From Enterocloster bolteae (GTDB taxonomy: Bacteria > Bacillota_A > Clostridia > Lachnospirales > Lachnospiraceae): 6,878 nt of DNA. The translations under genes were made by a program, and so were the position numbers. The stretch spans positions 1 through 6,878 of the forward strand of contig JAETTS010000135.1 in NCBI GenBank assembly GCA_021769025.1, in the 5' to 3' direction. Every line of letters starts with the position of its first letter. Position 1 is the first letter of the stretch. Under the pieces are notes generated by a model, which ran no database searches, was not told where the DNA came from, and saw only the letters and a program-made list of their open reading frames with translations. Shown one piece after another: positions 1-5,667 of the stretch.

Positions 1-381
1 CAATAAAAATCGGTATTGTTCATAGACATCCTGGATGGTGCTGCATAGTTTTTTTCTGGCCTGGATATAAGAAGTCTCCTTTATATCGGCAAAGCTGATA
101 GAAATGACAGGATAAGTTCCCTGGAGTGCTCGAAAGTTTTTTTCATTCCATATCATAAGACCTTCAAACAGGTCGCCTCGATCTTTGTATCGGGTAGAAA
201 AAAATTTTTCAATCATATTGATATTTAATGTTTTTCCAAATCGTCTGGGGCGGGTGATAAGTGTTACACTGTCTCCGTTTTCCCACCATTCTTTGATAAA
301 ATTAGTCTTATCGATATAAAAGTAGTTTTTTTCTCGTATCCGTTGGAAATCTTGATGCCCAATCCCTACCGTTCTAGCCAC
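1..381 (-). CDS. Predicted AAA-ATPase with DUF1703-type architecture, N-terminal 127 residues (partial)
   Basis: An open frame runs from a GTG at 381 down to the window edge with no stop. The translation begins VARTVGIGHQDFQRIRE, followed by YFYIDKTNFIKEWW (residues 20-33), then TLITRPRRFGKTLN (40-53) and GTYPVISISF (88-97). From memory this is the diagnostic N-terminus of the AAA-ATPase-like family (PF09820), whose members are usually 500-580 residues and end in a PD-(D/E)XK nuclease-like domain (PDDEXK_9/DUF1703); the rest would lie left of the window. RPRRFGKT (44-51) is the family's version of the Walker A loop. I chose the GTG because homology begins right there and an AGGAAG sits 9 nt upstream; no in-frame ATG fits. 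The cellular role of this family is not established; it is often suspected of nucleic-acid or defence-related activity and occurs in many copies per genome in gut Clostridia. It is transcribed divergently from rtcB. Confidence 0.88.
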   Translation of the reverse strand, partial: MARTVGIGHQDFQRIREKNYFYIDKTNFIKEWWENGDSVTLITRPRRFGKTLNINMIEKFFSTRYKDRGDLFEGLMIWNEKNFRALQGTYPVISISFADIKETSYIQARKKLCSTIQDVYEQYRFLL

Positions 382-390
382 GCCTGCCCG

Positions 391-396
391 CTTCCT
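391..396 (-). promoter_or_regulatory. Ribosome binding site that decides the GTG start of the AAA-ATPase gene
   Basis: On the minus strand the sequence reads AGGAAG, followed by 9 nt and then GTG (381-379). It is the only Shine-Dalgarno-like element at a proper distance from the point where family similarity starts, so it supports the non-ATG start. Confidence 0.6.
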
Positions 397-440
397 TTCT
401 TGTGGTTTCTATGTTTCGATGTGTATGTTTGTTGTTTCAT

Positions 441-504
441 CTAGTACTGCCTTGCGGAAATAACGGTGAATACAGTGCTTGATATTTCCTCAAGACAGTA
501 CTAG
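441..504. repeat. Long imperfect inverted repeat in the AAA-ATPase leader/promoter
   Basis: The left arm (441-461) and right arm (484-504) are complementary at 19 of 21 positions, with mismatches only at 450/495 and 455/490. One more pair (462/483) extends the arms to 22 nt around a 20-nt loop. The outer ends read CTAGTACTG and CAGTACTAG. It lacks a T-run and is not GC-rich, so it does not look like an intrinsic terminator. The right arm overlaps the candidate minus-strand -10, so it may be an operator or form a hairpin at the 5' end of the AAA-ATPase transcript. It could also be a small mobile palindromic element, but I see no flanking target-site duplication. Confidence 0.7.
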
Positions 505-531
505 TGTAACATGGAAAATTACCTTTATCAA
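503..531 (-). promoter_or_regulatory. Candidate sigma-A promoter of the AAA-ATPase gene (extended -10)
   Basis: Read on the minus strand, TTGATA (-35, plus-strand 526-531) is followed by exactly 17 nt and TACACT (-10, 503-508). A TGT directly in front gives the TGn extended -10 motif. The -35 matches consensus at 5 of 6 positions and the -10 at 4 of 6. Transcription would begin near 496, giving a leader of about 115 nt before the GTG at 381. The -10 and predicted start lie inside the right arm of the inverted repeat at 441-504. This is a consensus match by eye; no transcript evidence is available. Confidence 0.5.
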
Positions 532-573
532 GGAATGATTTGCAACGCCTTCAACGAATGCCTTTAATAACCT

Positions 574-586
574 CAATTAGTAATTG
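574..586. repeat. 13-bp perfect dyad CAATTAGTAATTG
   Basis: Two 6-nt arms (CAATTA and TAATTG) surround a single central G. The right half overlaps the -35 hexamer of the candidate plus-strand promoter at 584-612, a usual place for a repressor site. AT-rich dyads of this size arise by chance fairly easily, so the regulatory reading is only a suggestion. Confidence 0.3.
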
Positions 587-612
587 CAAGAACCAATGTC
601 CAATGATAAAAT
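584..612 (+). promoter_or_regulatory. Candidate sigma-A promoter reading toward the decayed gene and rtcB
   Basis: TTGCAA (584-589) and TAAAAT (607-612) are separated by 17 nt. The -35 matches consensus at 4 of 6 positions and the -10 at 5 of 6. Transcription would start near 619, crossing the decayed frame and reaching rtcB after a leader of about 220 nt. It is the best plus-strand promoter match I found between 382 and 837 and is a sensible candidate for rtcB expression. Confidence 0.45.
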
Positions 613-615
613 ATT

Positions 616-819
616 ATGGAAATGATTATGGCTCACAGAAAATGAGTATATGAAAAAGAAGGTTTATCCAGGGATCTGGCATCCAACATGGAGGACATTA
701 CAGAACGCATGGGTGTGAACCAGAAGATTGTGGGAGAACTGAAGAAGGAGACAACGGTTTTTGACAATCTATAAGAATTCCTGAAATGGTATGAGTTGCC
801 TGATTACGGCAAATTTTAG
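616..819 (+). pseudogene. Decayed small gene upstream of rtcB, family not recognised
   Basis: One reading frame from an ATG at 616 to TAG at 817-819 gives a protein-like translation interrupted by TGA at 643-645 and TAA at 772-774. The middle part (646-771) includes GLSRDLASNMEDITERMGV and QKIVGELKKETTVFDNL; after the TAA the frame continues EFLKWYELPDYGKF to the TAG. The amphipathic, charged composition and the continued coding-like character past the TAA suggest one original protein of roughly 55-70 residues or more, with the TAA perhaps derived from CAA. No ribosome binding site precedes the ATG at 616, which nearly abuts the promoter -10, so the true 5' end may already be lost. The final TAG lies 18 nt before rtcB, so the ancestral gene was probably in an operon with it. 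I do not recognise the family. It could instead be two unrelated open stretches, but the shared frame argues against that. Confidence 0.45.
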
Positions 820-837
820 AGGTAAAAAGGAAAAAAG

Positions 838-2046
838 ATGATTGAATTAAAAGGAAAGTATAATGAGGCAAAGATATTCACGGATGTGGTGGATGAGGCA
901 TCCATTTCCCAAGTGCTTCTTCTGTTAAATCAGGAGTTTGTATCTGAAAGCAGGATTCGGCTGATGCCGGATATCCATGCCGGTGCCGGGTGCACCATCG
1001 GCACTACCATGACCATCACAGATAAGATTGTGCCAAACCTGGTAGGCGTGGATATCGGATGCGGGATGGAGATCATTAAAGTAAAAGAAAAACATATGGA
1101 GCTGCAGAAGTTGGATAAGCTGATCTATGAGAAGATTCCTTCCGGGTTCTGTGTGCGGGAGAAGCCTCATCGGTATTTTGATCACATTAATCTGGAGGAG
1201 CTTTATTGCTATCCCTATATTGACATCCGAAGAGCAGAAAAAAGCCTGGGGACCTTAGGGGGTGGCAACCATTTTATTGAGGCCGACAGGGATGAGGAAG
1301 GGAACCTCTACGTGGTGGTGCATTCGGGAAGCCGCCATCTGGGACTGGAGGTAGCCAATTACTACCAGGAGCAGGGGTATCAATCAGTTAATGGGTCTAC
1401 AAAGGAGGACATTGACAGACTGATTGCCCATCTGAAATCCCAGGGAAGGGAAAAGGAGATTCAGAAGAGCATTACAATACTGAAAAATACCAAGAGAACC
1501 AATATCCCCAGGCAGCTGGCCTATGTGTCCGGCGATTTATTTGAACAGTACATCCACGATATGAAGATCATCCAGGCCTACGCCCAGTTAAACCGGCAGG
1601 CCATGATGGATGAGATCGTGAAGGGGATGAAGCTTCATGTGCTGGAGCAGTTTACTACGATTCACAATTATATTGACACGGATGCTATGATTCTGAGGAA
1701 AGGGGCGGTGTCTGCCAAGGATGGGGAGAGGCTCCTGATTCCCATCAACATGCGGGACGGCTCCCTGATCTGCACCGGAAAGGGCAAGGAAGACTGGAAC
1801 TGGTCAGCGCCTCACGGGGCAGGGCGGCTGATGAGCCGTTCAGCGGCAAAGGAGAATTTTACCGTGTCAGAGTTTAAGAAGCAGATGAAGGGGATTTATA
1901 CCACTTCGGTAAGCAAGGAGACGCTGGATGAATGCCCCATGGCGTATAAGGGGATGGACGACATCGTAAGCAATATCGGGGACACGGTCCAGATCCACAA
2001 GGTGATAAAGCCAATCTACAATTTTAAGGCGGGCAGCGAGGAGTAG
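838..2046 (+). CDS. rtcB: RtcB family RNA ligase (3'-phosphate / 5'-hydroxyl, GTP-dependent)
   Basis: The 402-residue product matches the usual bacterial RtcB length (E. coli RtcB is 408). RtcB joins RNA 2',3'-cyclic phosphate or 3'-phosphate ends to 5'-hydroxyl ends using GTP and Mn2+, through a guanylylated histidine, in the cytoplasm. Family motifs appear in order: MPDIHAGAGCTIG (43-55), GVDIGCGM (70-77) with metal ligands D72 and C75, GTLGGGNHFIE (138-148) with H145, VHSGSRHLG (161-169) with H162, H276 in TTIHNY, and SAPHGAGR (323-330) with H326 as the expected guanylate acceptor. The H145-H162 spacing of 17 equals that of the E. coli pair 168/185. The catalytic set therefore looks intact. 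The ATG start follows AAGGA by 6 nt. No archease, RtcA or PrfH gene is visible nearby; the only companion is the decayed frame upstream. Its RNA substrate cannot be told from the sequence. Confidence 0.96.
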   Translation: MIELKGKYNEAKIFTDVVDEASISQVLLLLNQEFVSESRIRLMPDIHAGAGCTIGTTMTITDKIVPNLVGVDIGCGMEIIKVKEKHMELQKLDKLIYEKIPSGFCVREKPHRYFDHINLEELYCYPYIDIRRAEKSLGTLGGGNHFIEADRDEEGNLYVVVHSGSRHLGLEVANYYQEQGYQSVNGSTKEDIDRLIAHLKSQGREKEIQKSITILKNTKRTNIPRQLAYVSGDLFEQYIHDMKIIQAYAQLNRQAMMDEIVKGMKLHVLEQFTTIHNYIDTDAMILRKGAVSAKDGERLLIPINMRDGSLICTGKGKEDWNWSAPHGAGRLMSRSAAKENFTVSEFKKQMKGIYTTSVSKETLDECPMAYKGMDDIVSNIGDTVQIHKVIKPIYNFKAGSEE

Positions 2047-2130
2047 TGGACAGACTGGGGGTCTTCACGGCAGACAATAAGAGTTTTTCAGTTCCGGGGC
2101 CTGGGATGATGGAATGGAAAGGAGAAGCAT

Positions 2131-3924
2131 ATGTGGACTGTTGACAAGAAAAAGCGTCTGCAGGACAATTACTACCGCAGCTTTTTTACCTTGATTGTTA
2201 TTCCGATTTTAACGGTTATGTTGATTTCTATGGTGATTATCAGGGCCCTTTTGGAGGATTCTTCCACCAGGGCCATTCTTCGTGCCCAGGACAATCTGGT
2301 ATCGGTTCTTGGAAGTGAGGTGCAGGATATCTCTCTGCGCCTTTCTCATTTTGTGTATGTCAATGATAATGAGATTATGCGTACAGCGGCGAAGACGGAT
2401 ACCAGGAAGGTGTCGGAGCGGTACCATTATACAAAGGTCTTAACAGAATCCTTTAATTATGCTATGGTTCCCATTCAGGATATTCTGTCGGTTGTGTTTT
2501 ATATGAAGGATGGCGGATCTACCTATTTAAAGGACGACATCATTCTGCCGGATGAGGAGATAAAAGGGGCTGGCTGGTATCAGGAGGCCTTAAAGGATAA
2601 AGATATGGTGAAGATCGGATATTATGATACAGGTGTTACCACCTCCAGAAGAAGCGCCCACACCTTTACCATTGCGGCAGGGCTGTCTCCGGACATTGAT
2701 GTGGATCGGGACGGGGTGATTGAGATGGCTTCCCTGTTTGTGTCTTCAAAAGTGGGTAACCTGATTCGGGATTACAATAAGGATCCTCTTATGGGCATGA
2801 CCGTACTCCTTGACGGAAATGGGGAAATCCTACTGGATATCGAAGAGAATGGAGAACATTTCCTGCCAGGGGAAGTCCGGGAGCAGGTGGAGGCAGGAAA
2901 GCTTCGCCGAAGGGTTCAGGGGAAGAATTATGTGTATCTTACCACCAGGGAGCCAGTGACCGGATGCCTGTTTGTGACTGTGGTTCCCGCCAAGGTGTTA
3001 ACCAGACGCTTCAATGAGGTGGCGGCAGGGATCGCGGCGGTGATGGTTCTTCTGTTTGTTCTTTTTTATCGGTTTTCCGCCTATTTCCTAAAACATATTA
3101 TCATCCCTGTCCACCATGTGGTGGAGGGAATGAAACAGGTGGAGGAAGGAAGCCTGGAGGTTCATGTGGAACCTTCCGGACAGGAGGAGCTTCGGACAAT
3201 GGTGCATTCCTTCAATCACATGGTTCGCAGGCTGAAGGCGCTGATTGCAGAGAATGCAAGACATCAGCAGAAGAAGCATGAGGCAGAGATTCTGGCTCTT
3301 CAGTCCCAGATCAATCCGCATTTTCTGGTAAATTCCCTAAGTTCCATCCGGTTCATTGCCCAGGTGTCTCACTATGATGCCATCGCCAGGATGGCGGAGG
3401 CTCTCATGAAAATCCTGTCCTGCTCGTTTCGAAGCAATGCGGGATTCTACACGTTTGGCCAGGAACTGGAGGTGCTGGACAGCTTTCTATATCTGATGAA
3501 AATACGGTATTCAGACGGTTTTGACATAGAGTATCAGGTGGACAAGGCGTGTATGGACTGCCTTGTGCCCAGACTGATTCTCCAGCCCATTGTGGAAAAT
3601 TCTATTGTCCATGGGTTCAGTGAGATGGAGGATATGGGGCATATCCGTCTTACAGCCCTTATAAAGGAAGAGTTTCTCACCGTGACAGTGGAGGATGACG
3701 GAAAAGGAATGACAGAGGAAGAGGCAGTGCAGGCCTTGACAGAGAAGGTGGTGGATGGCAGGAAAAGCGTTGGTTTGTCCAATGTAAACGCCAGGCTGGT
3801 CTTAAATTTTGGAGAAACATCTGCACTCTCTGTAGAAAGCAAAGAGCATCAGGGCTGTCGGATTACCCTTAGGATTCCTGTCCGATATGTTGAGGTTGAG
3901 CCGAAGGAGGGAGAGGAAGCATGA
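2131..3924 (+). CDS. Two-transmembrane sensor histidine kinase, YesM-like (Cache-HAMP-His_kinase-HATPase)
   Basis: This 597-residue membrane kinase should sense an extracellular ligand and phosphorylate the regulator encoded next. A first membrane helix lies at about 17-41. An extracellular region at about 42-292 has Cache-like features, including GWYQEAL (148-154) and FTIAAGLSPD (179-188). The second helix is at about 297-320 and a HAMP domain at about 321-375. A coiled-coil stretch leads into the His_kinase (PF06580) motif QINPHFLVNSL, with phospho-acceptor H397. The ATPase domain shows the N box LQPIVENSIVHG (484-495), G1 box DDGKGM (522-527) and G2 box VGLSNVNARL (547-556). Most relatives read HFLYN at the histidine; here it is HFLVN, a mild deviation. 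The start follows AAAGGAG by 6 nt. The stop overlaps the regulator's start by ATGA, indicating coupled translation. The ligand is unknown but is probably a sugar or a signal delivered by the neighbouring binding protein. Confidence 0.94.
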   Translation: MWTVDKKKRLQDNYYRSFFTLIVIPILTVMLISMVIIRALLEDSSTRAILRAQDNLVSVLGSEVQDISLRLSHFVYVNDNEIMRTAAKTDTRKVSERYHYTKVLTESFNYAMVPIQDILSVVFYMKDGGSTYLKDDIILPDEEIKGAGWYQEALKDKDMVKIGYYDTGVTTSRRSAHTFTIAAGLSPDIDVDRDGVIEMASLFVSSKVGNLIRDYNKDPLMGMTVLLDGNGEILLDIEENGEHFLPGEVREQVEAGKLRRRVQGKNYVYLTTREPVTGCLFVTVVPAKVLTRRFNEVAAGIAAVMVLLFVLFYRFSAYFLKHIIIPVHHVVEGMKQVEEGSLEVHVEPSGQEELRTMVHSFNHMVRRLKALIAENARHQQKKHEAEILALQSQINPHFLVNSLSSIRFIAQVSHYDAIARMAEALMKILSCSFRSNAGFYTFGQELEVLDSFLYLMKIRYSDGFDIEYQVDKACMDCLVPRLILQPIVENSIVHGFSEMEDMGHIRLTALIKEEFLTVTVEDDGKGMTEEEAVQALTEKVVDGRKSVGLSNVNARLVLNFGETSALSVESKEHQGCRITLRIPVRYVEVEPKEGEEA

Positions 3925-5555
3925 AACGTGTGCTGATTGTTGATGATGAGACCATTGTCCGGATTACCTTAAGGTCGCTTATTGATTGGGAGGAGATGGG
4001 CTACCAGGTTGCCGGGGATGCGGTTCATGGAAAACAGGCCCTTCTGTATCTGGAATCGGGACCGGTGGATCTGGTGATTACCGATATGAAGATGCCGGTA
4101 ATGGATGGCCTGGGACTGATTGAGGAGATCCATAAGAGGGGGATGTCTCCTCAGATTCTTGTTTTAAGTGGATATGATGATTTTAAGCTGGTGCGGGAGG
4201 CTTTCCGCATGGGAGCGGCGGATTATCTTCTGAAAGCGGATTTGGATGAGCAGATGCTCAAAGGTGCATTAAGAAGGCTAGGGCAGGCCAGGGACACAGA
4301 GCCAGGGACACAGCAGGAAGGATGGCTTGAAAGTGTACAGGATAGAACTGAAAAGAAATCAGAAGGCCAGGTACCAGGGCAGGCACAGAAGAATCCATGG
4401 GAACGTGACGGTAGGCCAGGCAGATATGACCCGGAATATTTGGCGGACATGGCTATGGGAAAAAGAGAGCTTGACGAAGCCTTGTTTACAGGTGAGTACG
4501 TGGTGATCCAGTTTGAGATCGAAGATTACATAAAACACGGGGCCAGATTTTCAGAGAATCCCCAAGAGGAGTTGGTTTTGCCATTTTTAAGTTTTGCTAA
4601 CCAGATTCCAAGGGTGGCTTCCAGATGCGTGATGGGAAGTATTTCCCCGTCCCGCTATGTGATGCTGTATTTCATAACAGACAGCCAGGGATATGAGGAA
4701 AATATAACGGCTACCTGCTTAAGGCTGTGCAGAGTGTGGAAAAATTACATGAACCTGCCGGTTTGCGCAGGAGTCAGTCGAAAGGAAAGCAGTGCAAAGG
4801 CTTTTTTGGATCGTCTGGAGGAGGCGGGAGAATATATAAAGCTTCGATATCTGAAGGGCGGAACGCAGATATGTGCGCCGTGGGAGAAGAAGCAGATAGA
4901 CTACGGACAGGCAATCAAGGTAGGAGAACAGTACCAAAAACTGATTCAGGCTCTTTTTATCAGTGATGAGCTGGCTGTGGAGTTGGAAAAACGCAGTCTG
5001 TTTGCCGCATTGTATGAGATGGAGTTTTCCCAGGCGGTCTCCTTAAGCCTGTGCCTGATCTGCTGTCTGGCCTGGAAATTTGACGAGAATCATGACGACA
5101 TCCGGACGATGTTTTCAGATGAAATCGATTATTATAAAAAGCTGGAGCGGTTTCAGGAGATCCGGGAGCTGGAATTGTGGCTTAACAATTATTTTCGGTG
5201 GGTTTTGGACTACCAGAACGGAAGGCAGGATAAGAGCCAGAAGGACATGATCATACGGGCCAAACGGTTTATCCTGGACAATTATTCCAATCCAGAACTG
5301 ACTCTGGGAAGCGTTGCAGGATATGTGGGGTTGAATGAAAAATATTTCAGTTCTAAGTTTACCAAGGAGGAGGGAATGACATTTTCCAATTATCTCACAG
5401 AGGTAAGGATCCGCAAGGCCAGAGAACTTATGGATCAGACCAGCTTAAAGATCTATGAGGTAAGCCAGAGCGTAGGGTACAACAGTGTGGAGCATTTTAC
5501 CAGAGTATTTAAGAAAATATGCAAAGTAAGCCCGGGAAGCTACCGGAAAGAATAG
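3921..5555 (+). CDS. AraC-type response regulator, YesN-like (receiver + long middle region + AraC HTH)
   Basis: The 544-residue protein is the expected partner of the kinase it overlaps by 4 nt. The receiver domain (1 to about 120) has acidic residues D8, D9 and E10, phospho-acceptor D55 in ITDMKMP, S83 in VLSGYDDF and K105 in DYLLKAD. The usual proline after the conserved lysine is alanine here. Residues about 122-168 form a charged, Gln/Gly/Glu-rich linker without clear fold. Residues about 170-435 are the variable middle region usual in YesN-type regulators. The C-terminus (about 445-542) is a two-helix-turn-helix AraC DNA-binding domain: FILDNYSNPELTLGSVAGYV in the first half, and IYEVSQSVGYNSVEHFTRVF followed by KVSPGSYRK in the second. 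The start has AAGGAGG 10 nt upstream. It most likely activates the downstream solute-binding protein and transporter genes when phosphorylated. Confidence 0.95.
   Translation: MKRVLIVDDETIVRITLRSLIDWEEMGYQVAGDAVHGKQALLYLESGPVDLVITDMKMPVMDGLGLIEEIHKRGMSPQILVLSGYDDFKLVREAFRMGAADYLLKADLDEQMLKGALRRLGQARDTEPGTQQEGWLESVQDRTEKKSEGQVPGQAQKNPWERDGRPGRYDPEYLADMAMGKRELDEALFTGEYVVIQFEIEDYIKHGARFSENPQEELVLPFLSFANQIPRVASRCVMGSISPSRYVMLYFITDSQGYEENITATCLRLCRVWKNYMNLPVCAGVSRKESSAKAFLDRLEEAGEYIKLRYLKGGTQICAPWEKKQIDYGQAIKVGEQYQKLIQALFISDELAVELEKRSLFAALYEMEFSQAVSLSLCLICCLAWKFDENHDDIRTMFSDEIDYYKKLERFQEIRELELWLNNYFRWVLDYQNGRQDKSQKDMIIRAKRFILDNYSNPELTLGSVAGYVGLNEKYFSSKFTKEEGMTFSNYLTEVRIRKARELMDQTSLKIYEVSQSVGYNSVEHFTRVFKKICKVSPGSYRKE
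4287..4314 (+). repeat. Short tandem duplication (13-nt identical units, 14-nt period) inside the regulator linker
   Basis: GCCAGGGACACAG occurs at 4287-4299 and again at 4301-4313, separated by one base. The period of 14 is not a multiple of three, so the two copies are read in different frames (ARDTE and EPGTQ). It lies in the poorly structured linker just after the receiver domain. Confidence 0.8.
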
Positions 5556-5604
5556 GCAGGCTGCAAATACCTGACGATATATCAAGAAATCCAACGGAAG
5601 GTCA

Positions 5605-5633
5605 TGGAGAAAAAAGGCTGAAAATGGTATCCT
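5605..5633 (+). promoter_or_regulatory. Weak candidate promoter for the solute-binding protein gene
   Basis: TGGAGA (5605-5610) and TATCCT (5628-5633) are 17 nt apart, each matching consensus at 4 of 6 positions. Transcription would start near 5640, just before the ribosome binding site. A poor promoter is what an AraC-type activator would normally act on, but matches this weak are also expected by chance. I found no clear terminator, cre box or convincing activator direct repeat in the 112-nt gap, so readthrough from the kinase-regulator operon is equally possible. Confidence 0.2.
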
Positions 5634-5667
5634 TTGGTTATCAAACATAAGGGAGGTTTTGAAAGAG

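Noticed and set aside
441..504. Reading the inverted repeat as an intrinsic terminator or a CRISPR fragment
   Set aside because: It has no T-run on either side and is not GC-rich in the stem. There is a single pair of arms with no regular repeat-spacer series.
511..567. An 18-residue open frame with coding-like composition in the AT-rich intergenic region
   Set aside because: It is too short, has no ribosome binding site and is followed by tandem stops. It is in the same frame as the decayed gene at 616-819 and could be an older remnant, but that cannot be shown.
2047..2130. Possible terminator or promoter between rtcB and the kinase gene
   Set aside because: The only hairpin is a 4-bp AGAC/GTCT stem without a T-run. 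TGGACA at 2047-2052 resembles a -35 but has no -10 at a usable distance.
2046..2144. Short open frame of 32 codons starting with a GTG that overlaps the rtcB stop
   Set aside because: It has no ribosome binding site of its own, reads into the start of the kinase gene in another frame, and its translation has no recognisable features.
3534..3842. Minus-strand open frame of 102 codons inside the kinase gene
   Set aside because: It lies entirely antisense to the conserved ATPase domain, with no ribosome binding site or family similarity I recognise.
4727..4966. Plus-strand open frame of 79 codons in another frame within the regulator
   Set aside because: It is contained in the middle region of the regulator, and the basic, Gly/Arg/Ser-rich translation is typical of a shifted frame of purine-rich coding DNA.
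5556..5667. Catabolite-repression (cre) site in front of the binding protein gene
   Set aside because: No stretch has the central CG with flanking symmetry needed for a cre match.
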